Virus record (IMG/VR): IMGVR_UViG_3300030107_006096
Coordinates: 20,977 to 84,976 of that record
Source of the DNA: a virus
Reading direction: 5' to 3' (one strand)
Length of the DNA: 64,000 nt
Numbering within the stretch: position 1 is the stretch's first letter; each line of letters starts with the position of its first letter. This document shows positions 21,124 through 29,439 of the stretch, one piece after another. Under the pieces are notes generated by a model. It had not been told where the DNA came from. It searched no databases and saw only the letters and a list, made by a program, of their open reading frames with translations. A program made the translations under genes and the position numbers.

Positions 21124-21674
21124 ATATTTTTGTACTGGATGAGAATCCACAAACCGCCGCACAAATGATGTGCGACAAGCATGTAGTAAAAATGATTGTA
21201 GAGTCCGGACAAATGCTTTCTACGGCATGGAGAGTTCTAGATGGAGACCAATATACGGAACTGTCTGCAAACAATCGCCGAATCAAAAGATGGAAATTAC
21301 CTTACGAAATGTTTGAGGAGATGTTATACAAAGCCTCATTTGTTGGACATCCATGTACCCAATGGACAATGGAAAATCAAAAGAACTATTATTGGTTAGC
21401 AGAACACGCATATGCTTTGTGTAGAGAATACACTTACAGATATAAAGGTAAAGAACATAAAGCACAAGATATGATTTCTTATATGCGTTATCGTAAACCT
21501 GCGAACATAAAAATGTCAGAGTCTATGACTCCATTTGCTCAAGCGATGCCCGATACATATAAGAACAAAGATGCTGTGAAAGCCTATCGTGCGTATTATC
21601 TCGGCGAAAAAACTGGGTTTGCAAAATGGAGTCACAGAGAAACTCCTACTTGGTATGAGGAGGCATTAGTTTGA
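21120..21674 (+). CDS. Conserved phage protein of unknown function between 47 and 46
   Basis: A 184-residue protein with a GTG start at 21120 that overlaps the gp47 stop; its own stop overlaps the gp46 start. The N-terminus (FVLDENPQTAAQMMCDKHVVKMIVESGQML) and a Trp/Tyr-rich middle (PCTQWTMENQKNYYWL) resemble a family I recall from many T4-like genomes without a function. Its sandwiching within the 47-46 transcript suggests a role in end processing or host DNA breakdown, which is inference. Confidence 0.75.
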   Translation: MNIFVLDENPQTAAQMMCDKHVVKMIVESGQMLSTAWRVLDGDQYTELSANNRRIKRWKLPYEMFEEMLYKASFVGHPCTQWTMENQKNYYWLAEHAYALCREYTYRYKGKEHKAQDMISYMRYRKPANIKMSESMTPFAQAMPDTYKNKDAVKAYRAYYLGEKTGFAKWSHRETPTWYEEALV

Positions 21675-23383
21675 TAATATTCCAAACATTAAGTTGGAGA
21701 AACTTTCTCTCAACAGGAAACTATAAGACAACTGTTGATCTAACTCGTCATGATAATACACTTGTGTCTGGCGAGAATGGTGCAGGCAAATCTACAATGC
21801 TAGATGCATTGACGTTTTCTTTGTTTGGAAAATCATTTCGTGGCATCAAAATCCCACAGCTACCAAACTCTATTAATGAAAAAGACTGTGAAGTAGAAAT
21901 TAATTTTACAATCGGAAAAGATGAGTACCGAGTTGTTCGTGGACTTAAGCCTAAAAAGTTTGAGATATACAAGAATGATGATTTGCTTCCACAAGATGCA
22001 AAGTCCAAGGACTATCAAAAAATACTTGAAGAACAGATTCTCAAGATGAGTTACAAATCATTTTGTCAGGTTGTAATATTGGGATCATCAAACTATGTCC
22101 CTTTCATGCAACTTAGTGCCGCAGATCGTCGAGCGGTGGTTGAGAACCTTCTAGACATTGATATATTTTCTGCCATGAATACCCTTGTAAAGATGAGACT
22201 TCAGATAACGAAAGAGTATATCAAGGATGTTGATTATAAGATCGAGATTACAAAGAGTAAGGCTGAAGATAAACAAAAACTCATAAAGACACTTGAAAAG
22301 AAATCAAGTGATTCGGTTGAAAAGTATGAAGAGGAAATCAAAGAGAATCGAAAAATGATTTCCGAATACAATCATATAATCGAATCATATCAAACTAATA
22401 TTGAACATCTAATGAGTCAAATAAAGGATAAAGATATTATTCCTAAGTCTCTATTGAACATGGAGTCCGATGAAAAGGAATTGAAGAACAAGATTAAAAC
22501 TATTCAGAAGAACGTAAAGTTTTATGAAGAGAATGATACCTGTCCTTCATGTAAGCAAGATATACAACAACATCATCGTGATAGTGTCTTTGCAGAAAAG
22601 AAGAAAGAAAAAGAATCTATTGATTCACAATTAGAGGAACTGTCCGAGACAATCGATTCGGTTCAAAAAAGATTGAATGACATCAATGCAGTATTGACTA
22701 CTATAGAGGGAATTGAGAAGGCAATCTCAACTAAACAAAATGAGATTTCAGTTTCTTCACAATACATTGACAAGATGCAAAAGAATATTGAATCAGTTCT
22801 TACTGAAGGAAAAGAGGTTCAAGAAACCAAAGATGAATTGAACCAACTGATTGGTGAGGGAAAGAATCATGTCACAAGAAGAAAAGAGTTGGTCGAAGAT
22901 AAACATTATTATGGTATTGCTTCTACTCTTTTGAAAGACAGTGGAATCAAATCAAAAATTATCAAGCACTACTTGCCGATTATGAACAAACTGATTAACA
23001 AGTATCTTGCGGACATGGATTTCTTTTGTCAGTTCAACCTTGACGAAAACTTCAGCGAGACAATTAAGAGCCGACATCGTGACGAGTTTACCTACCATAG
23101 TTTCAGTGAAGGTGAACGATTGCGTATTGACTTGTCGTTGCTTCTTGCATGGCGAGAGATTGCACGGTTAAAGAATAGTGTGAATTGTAATCTTTTGATT
23201 CTTGATGAGGTGTTTGACTCTAGCCTTGACGGAGTTGGCACAGAAGAGTTCTTAAAGATATTAACATCGTTCGGTAATCGTGCTAACATATTTGTAATCA
23301 GTCACAAGTCTGATTCAATGACAGACAAGTTTCAGAATCATATTGTGTTTGAAAAGAAGAACAACTTCAGTAGGATAAAATGA
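21671..23383 (+). CDS. gp46: Recombination endonuclease subunit gp46 (Rad50-like)
   Basis: A 570-residue SMC-type ATPase (T4 gp46 560). Walker A is GENGAGKS (34-41), a zinc-hook CPSC lies at C291/C294 at the turn of a long coiled coil, the signature is FSEGERLRIDLSLLLAW, and Walker B is LLILDEVFDSSLD. The start is TTG 21671 with a strong GGAGG at 21659-21663; no ATG lies nearby. It is the partner of gp47. Confidence 0.97.
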   Translation: MIIFQTLSWRNFLSTGNYKTTVDLTRHDNTLVSGENGAGKSTMLDALTFSLFGKSFRGIKIPQLPNSINEKDCEVEINFTIGKDEYRVVRGLKPKKFEIYKNDDLLPQDAKSKDYQKILEEQILKMSYKSFCQVVILGSSNYVPFMQLSAADRRAVVENLLDIDIFSAMNTLVKMRLQITKEYIKDVDYKIEITKSKAEDKQKLIKTLEKKSSDSVEKYEEEIKENRKMISEYNHIIESYQTNIEHLMSQIKDKDIIPKSLLNMESDEKELKNKIKTIQKNVKFYEENDTCPSCKQDIQQHHRDSVFAEKKKEKESIDSQLEELSETIDSVQKRLNDINAVLTTIEGIEKAISTKQNEISVSSQYIDKMQKNIESVLTEGKEVQETKDELNQLIGEGKNHVTRRKELVEDKHYYGIASTLLKDSGIKSKIIKHYLPIMNKLINKYLADMDFFCQFNLDENFSETIKSRHRDEFTYHSFSEGERLRIDLSLLLAWREIARLKNSVNCNLLILDEVFDSSLDGVGTEEFLKILTSFGNRANIFVISHKSDSMTDKFQNHIVFEKKNNFSRIK

Positions 23384-23853
23384 TGCTTGTGAAACATGGC
23401 ACCGAATCTCAAATAAAAGAAATATACGATACCTTTCGGTTGTATAAAGATATATTTCCACATCTACGATTTGATTATCTTACTCGCAAGGTTAAATCAG
23501 ATAGATGCATTTATGAAGATGATGTTGCCATCACTTACACAATCTATCAAAGAAAAAATAAAGTAGGAACGTCTTATGAGAATTTAGAGTTGAAAGCCTC
23601 CAAGGGTGATGTTATGATACATCAACTTGCAAATGCAAATCCAAGTAACGGCAAGAGCAAGGAGATCGTGCAAAGATTTCTCGAAGAGAATTGTCATGGT
23701 AAAAGAGTATGGTTGACTGTTCGTCAAAACAATGATCGTGCCGTACGCTTTTATGAAAAGATGAATTTCAAAAATGTCGGAACTGTACATTGGATGAAAG
23801 GAAAACTACCCGGATATGTCTTCTGTTATGTCACAAATAAAACCATACTATGA
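23380..23853 (+). CDS. GNAT-family acetyltransferase-like protein
   Basis: A 157-residue protein coupled to gp46 by ATGA overlap. It has the GNAT layout: a central strand before MIHQLANANPSNGKSKEIV (an atypical pyrophosphate loop), then VRQNNDRAVRFYEKMNFKNVG, the typical N-D-R-A-x-x-F-Y-x-K-x-G/N-F C-terminal motif. The acceptor is unknown. It overlaps the following DNA methyltransferase by 38 bases, suggesting the two act on a related target. Confidence 0.78.
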   Translation: MMLVKHGTESQIKEIYDTFRLYKDIFPHLRFDYLTRKVKSDRCIYEDDVAITYTIYQRKNKVGTSYENLELKASKGDVMIHQLANANPSNGKSKEIVQRFLEENCHGKRVWLTVRQNNDRAVRFYEKMNFKNVGTVHWMKGKLPGYVFCYVTNKTIL

Positions 23854-25420
23854 ACGCAACAACCATGTGATTGATTCGCATGTGAATTGCAACTTTGAAG
23901 ATTTACTTGAGATGACTCCAGACGAGTTTCGTGAATGGGTCATCGAAATGCGTAAGGCAGTAAAACAAGCATGGGACACTTACGGCTGTCCTCCACGAAC
24001 CGGCAAAGATGAACAAGACATCATTGATTCTTTCAATAAGATTGCCGAGTATCCAGTTCATAAATTCACACACACCGATGAACTGTCTGACATGGACGAT
24101 GATGTAATCATCAACAAGTCTCGTCTTGGAGTGGAAGTTGATCAATGGTTCTCGAATATGTTCAAGACAAGAATCAACTACACCGAAAAAGATAATGGAT
24201 ATTCTATCTATGATCTGGTAGCCGATGATAAGAGATTGGATCAGGTTGTGAAGGGAGCGATGCGTCATCTTCGTCGTGATTCATTTTACACTCATGCACT
24301 TTCCGCGATCAAGCATGATAAGAAATATGCTGTCGTAGATGTGGGAAGTGGCGATGAATGGATGGAAGCATTCTTCAACAATCCAAATATATTTCGAGGA
24401 TATGATTTCCTACTTGAACAGGTGAAGATTCGTGACGGGGCGAACACTGGATATTTTCAGTTAGAACAGGACGACATTCTTCAGCTAACGAAGGATCAGG
24501 TGGAGAAGTGGAAGAATAAAATGGAATACCGCCATTACTCTACTTTTGATATTTCTGCAATGCCTGATGATAAAGTGTATGCAATCCGTATATATAGAAA
24601 AGGGAGAAAGGTATTTCCTGCTGCTTTTAAGTCTTTTAGGATAGGATATATTCAACCTGCGGTAAACTTTCCGCCAATGACTGCGAAATATTTGTATGAA
24701 AGATTCACAGAAAATATTAAAGATCAAGAACGCATTGTTATATACGACCCGTCAAGTGGGTGGGGCGGCCGCATACTCGGTGCTATGGGTTGTCGGGATG
24801 ATCGTCGGATTCACTATGTTGGCACTGACCCAAATCCTGATAATTTTCTTGATGGCGATTCTTACAGTAAGTATGAGTCTCTCGCTGATTTTTACAACAC
24901 CAAAACTTATCGCGGAAATCCATTCTTTTCCGAAACGAACTCTTACCATATTTTCAAAGAGGGTTCGGAGGAGATTGGCAAACACTCTGATTTCCAACAA
25001 TATAAAGGGAAAACAGATCTTATTTTTACATCGCCACCCTATTTCAACAGGGAAGCATACTCAGAAGACGAAAATCAATCGTACAAAAAATACGGATCGT
25101 CATATGAATCATGGAAAGAAGGTTTTCTTCGACCAACATTAACAACTTGTGTTGAGTGGTTAAAGGAAGATAGATATTTATTATGGAACGTAGCCGATGT
25201 TTTAGTGAGTGGTAAATATTTACCGATAGAGCAAGATAGTATTGACATATTAGAATCTTTAGGTATGATTTATAAGTATACTTTGAAGATGGGACTGGAA
25301 GGAATGCCAGGTCAAAATAGAGTGGGAGAAGATGGAAAGCCCAAATGTAAAAATTTCTGTCAGGTGAATGGAAAATATTTAAAGTACGAACCAGTATTTG
25401 TTTTTTATAAAGGAACTTGA
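23816..25420 (+). CDS. DNA methyltransferase (N6-adenine/N4-cytosine type)
   Basis: A 534-residue protein. The C-terminal half has SAM motif I, YDPSSGWGGR (from Y310), and catalytic motif IV, TSPPYF (residues 405-410), in the order I then IV. The SPPY type indicates amino-methylation. The first 300 residues match no part I recognise and may bind the DNA target or a second substrate. No restriction endonuclease is adjacent, so it is a solitary phage methylase, perhaps for evading host restriction. The start could also be ATG 23828. Confidence 0.85.
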   Translation: MSSVMSQIKPYYERNNHVIDSHVNCNFEDLLEMTPDEFREWVIEMRKAVKQAWDTYGCPPRTGKDEQDIIDSFNKIAEYPVHKFTHTDELSDMDDDVIINKSRLGVEVDQWFSNMFKTRINYTEKDNGYSIYDLVADDKRLDQVVKGAMRHLRRDSFYTHALSAIKHDKKYAVVDVGSGDEWMEAFFNNPNIFRGYDFLLEQVKIRDGANTGYFQLEQDDILQLTKDQVEKWKNKMEYRHYSTFDISAMPDDKVYAIRIYRKGRKVFPAAFKSFRIGYIQPAVNFPPMTAKYLYERFTENIKDQERIVIYDPSSGWGGRILGAMGCRDDRRIHYVGTDPNPDNFLDGDSYSKYESLADFYNTKTYRGNPFFSETNSYHIFKEGSEEIGKHSDFQQYKGKTDLIFTSPPYFNREAYSEDENQSYKKYGSSYESWKEGFLRPTLTTCVEWLKEDRYLLWNVADVLVSGKYLPIEQDSIDILESLGMIYKYTLKMGLEGMPGQNRVGEDGKPKCKNFCQVNGKYLKYEPVFVFYKGT

Positions 25421-25422
25421 AA

Positions 25423-26856
25423 ATGGCAAAAAAGAAAAAGGGAAACCTTCTCTACATCATGAACCCTAATTGTGGATGGTGCAAGAAAGCTGATCCTGTA
25501 GTTGAGGAATTGGTCAAAGATGGATATAAAATTAAGACATTAAATGTCCAGAACCAAGATGATGCAATAAAGGCAAGAGAAGCTATTACAAAGCATGGTA
25601 TTCAATGCGGAACTCCATTGTTCCTAGATTCAAAGACAGGTAACATGGTATGTGGTTTTAGGGAAAAAGATATTCTTGAAAAATGGGCAAATGGAGAAGA
25701 GATGCCTGCTCCGCCTCCAAGAGAACAACCTCAACAGCCTCAACATGTTGAAAAAGAGACTAGAGTTAGATTGGAATATATTTGGCTGGACGGTAAAGAG
25801 ACAACTGGTATCAGGTCAAAAATTAAATTTGAAAACATTAAACTGCCTCCTGTGAATCCCCATGCTCCACCTCCTATTGATGAACTCATGGGAAAAATTC
25901 CTGATTGGTCATTTGATGGTTCAAGCACATCTCAGGCAGAAGTAGAGAATAGTGATTTAATTTTGAAGCCTGTTAAGATTGTAAGAAATAGTTTAGAACG
26001 ACAACAGCCTGGGGGTCAAATATCATTAATAGTTTTATGTGAAGTTTTCAATGTAGATGGGACGCCCCATGAGTCAAATGCTCGATATAACTTGAGATCT
26101 TTTGTTGATGAAAATGAAATGGACGATTTGGTAGTTTCCTCAGAGCAAGAGTATGTATTTTGGAACCATGACTTAGATTTGCCATCTGGTTGGGAGTCTT
26201 CGGATAAAGATGGTTCAATGGGCGAACCTTCAAATGAGGGAGATTACTATTGTGGTTTTGCATTAGACAACTCTACCGTTGGTGGTACTCATAGAATGAT
26301 TGCAGATTTCCACGCAAATGTTTGTGGTATGTGTGATATTAGTTTAAGTGGATATAATGCAGAGGTTATGAAATCCCAGTGGGAGTATCAAACAGCACCA
26401 TCTGATGTTTTAACTTCGGCAGATAATCTTTGGATTAGTAGATATCTTTTAATGAGAATTTCTGAACAAAGAGGACTAGGTATTTCTTTTGATCCTAAAC
26501 CTGTTGACGGAAATTATAATGGTTCTGGTTGTCATATTAATTTTTCCACCAAGACAATGAGAGAAGGATCAAACGAAATCGTAGAAGAAATCTGTGAGTC
26601 ACTTGCTTTAAATCACGAAAAAGCAATTTCATCTTATGGTGTGGGAAATGATAAAAGACTAACAGGAAAAAATGAAACTTCTAAAATTGATAAGTTTACA
26701 TATGGTAAAGGTGATAGATCTTGTTCTTTAAGGATTCCAGTTGGAGATTATCTTGAAGATAGAAGACCTGCTGCAAACGTAGATCCCTATGTTGCTTTTC
26801 TTAATCTGTCAGAAGTTTTGACAGATGTTAATAATAAAGTTTTAGAAAGAGTGTAG
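25423..26856 (+). CDS. Thioredoxin-fold / type II glutamine synthetase fusion
   Basis: A 477-residue protein from ATG 25423 (SD AGGAAC). Residues 1-90 are a thioredoxin/glutaredoxin-like domain with the redox motif CGWC (C17, C20) and a later TPLF, the cis-Pro site. A Pro/Gln linker (about 93-109) joins it to a complete GSII-type glutamine synthetase domain (about 110-477). Visible GSII motifs are WSFDGSST, SEQEYVFW (E241, E243), YNAEVMKSQWEYQ, NGSGCHINFSTKTMRE (H371), RLTGKNETS and EDRRPAANVDPYV (R447, R448). GSII is mainly eukaryotic, with scattered bacterial members. The reaction would be ATP-dependent glutamine synthesis from glutamate and ammonia. The fusion is unusual in a phage. The domain calls are confident; the biological role is inferred. 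Confidence 0.93.
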   Translation: MAKKKKGNLLYIMNPNCGWCKKADPVVEELVKDGYKIKTLNVQNQDDAIKAREAITKHGIQCGTPLFLDSKTGNMVCGFREKDILEKWANGEEMPAPPPREQPQQPQHVEKETRVRLEYIWLDGKETTGIRSKIKFENIKLPPVNPHAPPPIDELMGKIPDWSFDGSSTSQAEVENSDLILKPVKIVRNSLERQQPGGQISLIVLCEVFNVDGTPHESNARYNLRSFVDENEMDDLVVSSEQEYVFWNHDLDLPSGWESSDKDGSMGEPSNEGDYYCGFALDNSTVGGTHRMIADFHANVCGMCDISLSGYNAEVMKSQWEYQTAPSDVLTSADNLWISRYLLMRISEQRGLGISFDPKPVDGNYNGSGCHINFSTKTMREGSNEIVEEICESLALNHEKAISSYGVGNDKRLTGKNETSKIDKFTYGKGDRSCSLRIPVGDYLEDRRPAANVDPYVAFLNLSEVLTDVNNKVLERV

Positions 26857-26861
26857 ACTAA

Positions 26862-27221
26862 ATGCCAAGGAAAAAAAGAATTGATAATATCACTGGTTTG
26901 AGTGATAATACTAACCTATCATATGAAGGATATCTAAAGGCTGCTTTGGCTTTAATGTCAGATCAGTTTTCAATCAGAGTTTATAAGTTGGCTCCCAAAA
27001 ATGAATATCCAATATTCGAGAGAGGGAAGGATATCAGAGTTCAATTCTACTGCAACAAAAAAAGAATATATGAATTTATCATAGAAAAGATGTTCTATTA
27101 CCAAAGCAATAGAAACAAGGAGGACAGGGCATGGATGAGAACTCATGCTTCTGTTCACCTAAATATGGTAAAGAATGCCATTATTAGGAAAGAGAAAAAT
27201 GTCTCTAAGATACCCGGATGA
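26862..27221 (+). CDS. Hypothetical protein downstream of glutamine synthetase
   Basis: A 119-residue, basic protein (many Lys/Arg) with no signal peptide or membrane segment. The middle region around SDQFSIRVYKLAPKNEYPIFERGKD is mixed alpha/beta. I do not recognise a family. It follows the glutamine synthetase by 5 bases and overlaps the next gene, so it is likely co-transcribed. Confidence 0.65.
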   Translation: MPRKKRIDNITGLSDNTNLSYEGYLKAALALMSDQFSIRVYKLAPKNEYPIFERGKDIRVQFYCNKKRIYEFIIEKMFYYQSNRNKEDRAWMRTHASVHLNMVKNAIIRKEKNVSKIPG

Positions 27222-27699
27222 AATTTCTTTTTTAAAAGAACAAATATCAGAATTGTTAAGATACAATGATGTTATTTTAGATGACATTGTTTACATGTAC
27301 TATGTCTATAGAGAACCTGAAAATGTTTTTGTTGCAAGAAGAAACTCAAGAAAGCCATCTACTGCTAGACAGACTCCAAAGACTGCTTTTAGTTCATTAG
27401 ACATCATCGGTAATCAACTAGTAATTAAAATTTTTGAAGCATTACACGGCCACAACAAATTTTCCAATAATGAAAATATTGGAGGAAAATTTAACATAGT
27501 CGGAAAGTTTAAAATGGTTGATGAAAGTGGAGATTATGTTCGCTATAACATGGGAGATGTGGTATACTTCAATGGTAAAACTTATATCGCTACCAGAAAT
27601 ACAACAGGCTGTACGCCAGGACATAAACATCCATATTGTGATTCGTGGAAAGTGATTGGTTTAGATGATAGTGTGGGTTACAAGGAAAGTGGTTTTTAG
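27199..27699 (+). CDS. Protein with a C-terminal carbohydrate-binding-like module
   Basis: I start at ATG 27199 with AGGAAAGAG upstream; the longer frame from 27175 lacks a good SD. The 166-residue product has a helical N-half. The C-terminal 45 residues contain YNMGDVVYFNGKTYIATRNTTG...PYCDSWKVI, which resembles the small chitin-binding/CBM5-12 fold (Y-x-G-D-V-V-Y-x-G-K-x-Y, later W). Such modules occur on phage virion proteins, so attachment to the particle is possible. The identity is otherwise unknown. Confidence 0.6.
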   Translation: MSLRYPDEISFLKEQISELLRYNDVILDDIVYMYYVYREPENVFVARRNSRKPSTARQTPKTAFSSLDIIGNQLVIKIFEALHGHNKFSNNENIGGKFNIVGKFKMVDESGDYVRYNMGDVVYFNGKTYIATRNTTGCTPGHKHPYCDSWKVIGLDDSVGYKESGF

Positions 27700-27710
27700 G
27701 AGTTTTCGTT

Positions 27711-28541
27711 ATTATTCTTTTAGATAACAATCAAATACTTTTTGCTAATGTTTTTCAGTCTATAAAATATTCTTCTACTGTTGATGAAGATTTTTTGAGA
27801 CACATGACTCTAAACACATATCGCTTCTACAGAAATAAATTTCAGTCTGAATATGGTGAACTTGTAATTTGTAACGACTCTAAGAATTATTGGAGGAAAG
27901 ACATTTTTCCATATTACAAGCACAGTAGAAAACAAAAAATTAAGTCTTCTGAATTGGATTGGGATTCCATCTTCAATAGCATGACAAAGATAAGAGAAGA
28001 AGTTAAAAATACTTTCCCCTATAAAAATATAACTGTTGAAAGAACAGAAGCCGACGACATCATATCAGTGATTTGTAAAAACTATAACGATGAGAAGATG
28101 TTGATAGTTTCAAGCGATAAAGACTTTCAACAACTTCAAAGATATCCCAACGTAGAACAATATAGCCCAATAAGAAAAGATTTTCTTGTGTGTGATGATC
28201 CGGAGACATTTTTATTGGATCATATAATTAAAGGTGACTCTTCAGATGGAATACCTAATATTCTATCTGATGATGATGTTTTCACAATAGAAGACAAAAG
28301 ACAAAAAGCATGTGGTAAAAAAAGAATGACCACAATCAAAGAAGACATTTCCCAGTGGTCGAATACAGATCATTGGAAAAGAAATCAAAGTCTAATTGAT
28401 TTAAATCTTATTCCAGAACAGTATCAGTCTGCTATAATTAAGGAATATGAAAAAGAACCTATTGGTAAAAGAAGTAATATATTGAATTACTTTATAACAA
28501 ACAAATTAAAAAATTTAATGTCTAACATAGAGGAGTTTTAG
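27711..28541 (+). CDS. rnh: RNase H / 5'-3' flap exonuclease (T4 Rnh-like), ATT start
   Basis: The homologous N-terminus MILLDNNQILFANVF is encoded from ATT 27711, 8 bases after the SD GGAG (27699-27702). No ATG, GTG or TTG lies near it in frame, and starting at the first ATG (27795) would remove the first metal-binding Asp (LLDNN). The length would be 276 residues, against 305 in T4. Conserved parts are VICNDSKNYWRKDIFPYY, ERTEADDIIS, SSDKDFQQL and KGDSSDGIPNI. It removes RNA primers during lagging-strand synthesis. Confidence 0.85.
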   Translation: MILLDNNQILFANVFQSIKYSSTVDEDFLRHMTLNTYRFYRNKFQSEYGELVICNDSKNYWRKDIFPYYKHSRKQKIKSSELDWDSIFNSMTKIREEVKNTFPYKNITVERTEADDIISVICKNYNDEKMLIVSSDKDFQQLQRYPNVEQYSPIRKDFLVCDDPETFLLDHIIKGDSSDGIPNILSDDDVFTIEDKRQKACGKKRMTTIKEDISQWSNTDHWKRNQSLIDLNLIPEQYQSAIIKEYEKEPIGKRSNILNYFITNKLKNLMSNIEEF

Positions 28542-28546
28542 TTTCG

Positions 28547-28726
28547 ATGCCAAAGAAAAAACAGAATAATAACTATAATCAATATGAAGATTATGAAGAT
28601 GTTCGAGGAAAAGGGACAAGGAAAGAGAAGAGAAGGACTCGTCGGCACAATGAAAAAAAGTGGTTAGACGAAGTTGCTAGAGGCAATCTTGATTCTGAAA
28701 CATATGTTGATCACTTTGAAGAATGA
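28547..28726 (+). CDS. Small basic protein between rnh and gp45
   Basis: A 59-residue frame, ATG 28547 to TGA 28726, preceded at a distance by AGGAG. It starts MPKKKQNNNYNQYED, continues with an Arg/Lys-rich centre (KEKRRTRRHNEKKW), and ends acidic. It fills the whole gap between rnh and the clamp gene and is on the same strand, so it is probably real. The basic centre suggests nucleic acid contact. Function unknown. Confidence 0.6.
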   Translation: MPKKKQNNNYNQYEDYEDVRGKGTRKEKRRTRRHNEKKWLDEVARGNLDSETYVDHFEE

Positions 28727-28741
28727 AACGGAGACTATATT

Positions 28742-29437
28742 ATGATTACTGCGACTAGCGTGAAATTGTCAAAAGAGACACTTTCAATTCTTAAAAACTT
28801 TTCTGCACACAACAGTAACTTGTTGGTTAAGCCGGGAAATGAAATTAATACAATCACACCTGCAAAGAACGTAGTTGCGAAGGCGACTGTGCAGGAAGAT
28901 TTTCCTGTTGAATTTGGAATCTGGGACTTGAATAAGTTTCTAGGAACAATTTCTCTTTTCAACGATCCTGAATTTACTTTTGATGAGAAGTGTGTTCGTA
29001 TTGAAGGCGAAGATGGTGCAAAGGTGGATTACTATTATTCCGAACCTAGACTTCTTTCTACGTTGACAAAAGATGTTAATATGCCTGAGTCAGTTGTTCA
29101 CTTTTCAATAACAGAGGATAACTTTATCTCATTACAAAGAGCAGCTTCAGTTCTACAACTTCCAGATCTTTGTATTCGATCTAACGACAATAATGAAATT
29201 TTATTGGTTGTTCTTGATAAAAAGAGTTCAACATCAAATCAATTTGCTATAACTGTTGGTGAAAATGAAACTGGTGCTAGTTTTGAATTTTACCTTAAGA
29301 TGGAGAATATTAGACTTCTTGCTGGCAATTATGACGTATCAGTTTCTAAGACTGTAGTTAGTAAGTTTTCTCATCAATCTACGGATTTAGTCTACTACAT
29401 AGCACTAGAGAATGATTCTACTTTCAGTGGAGATTGA
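28742..29437 (+). CDS. gp45: Sliding clamp gp45
   Basis: A 231-residue protein (T4 gp45 228). It has the opening VKLSKETLSILKNFSAHNSNLLVKPG, the FGIWDLNKFLGTISLF strand-helix, and the ending YYIALENDSTF, all typical of T4-type clamps. The SD GGAG is at 28730-28733. It is the processivity factor for gp43 and a partner of gp55 in late transcription. The usual downstream neighbour gp44 is displaced here by two fucose-pathway genes. Confidence 0.96.
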   Translation: MITATSVKLSKETLSILKNFSAHNSNLLVKPGNEINTITPAKNVVAKATVQEDFPVEFGIWDLNKFLGTISLFNDPEFTFDEKCVRIEGEDGAKVDYYYSEPRLLSTLTKDVNMPESVVHFSITEDNFISLQRAASVLQLPDLCIRSNDNNEILLVVLDKKSSTSNQFAITVGENETGASFEFYLKMENIRLLAGNYDVSVSKTVVSKFSHQSTDLVYYIALENDSTFSGD

Positions 29438-29439
29438 TT

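Noticed and set aside
24696-25142. + strand frame of 148 residues inside the DNA methylase
   Set aside because: Nested in the methylase motif region, hydrophobic by chance, no separate SD or neighbour logic.
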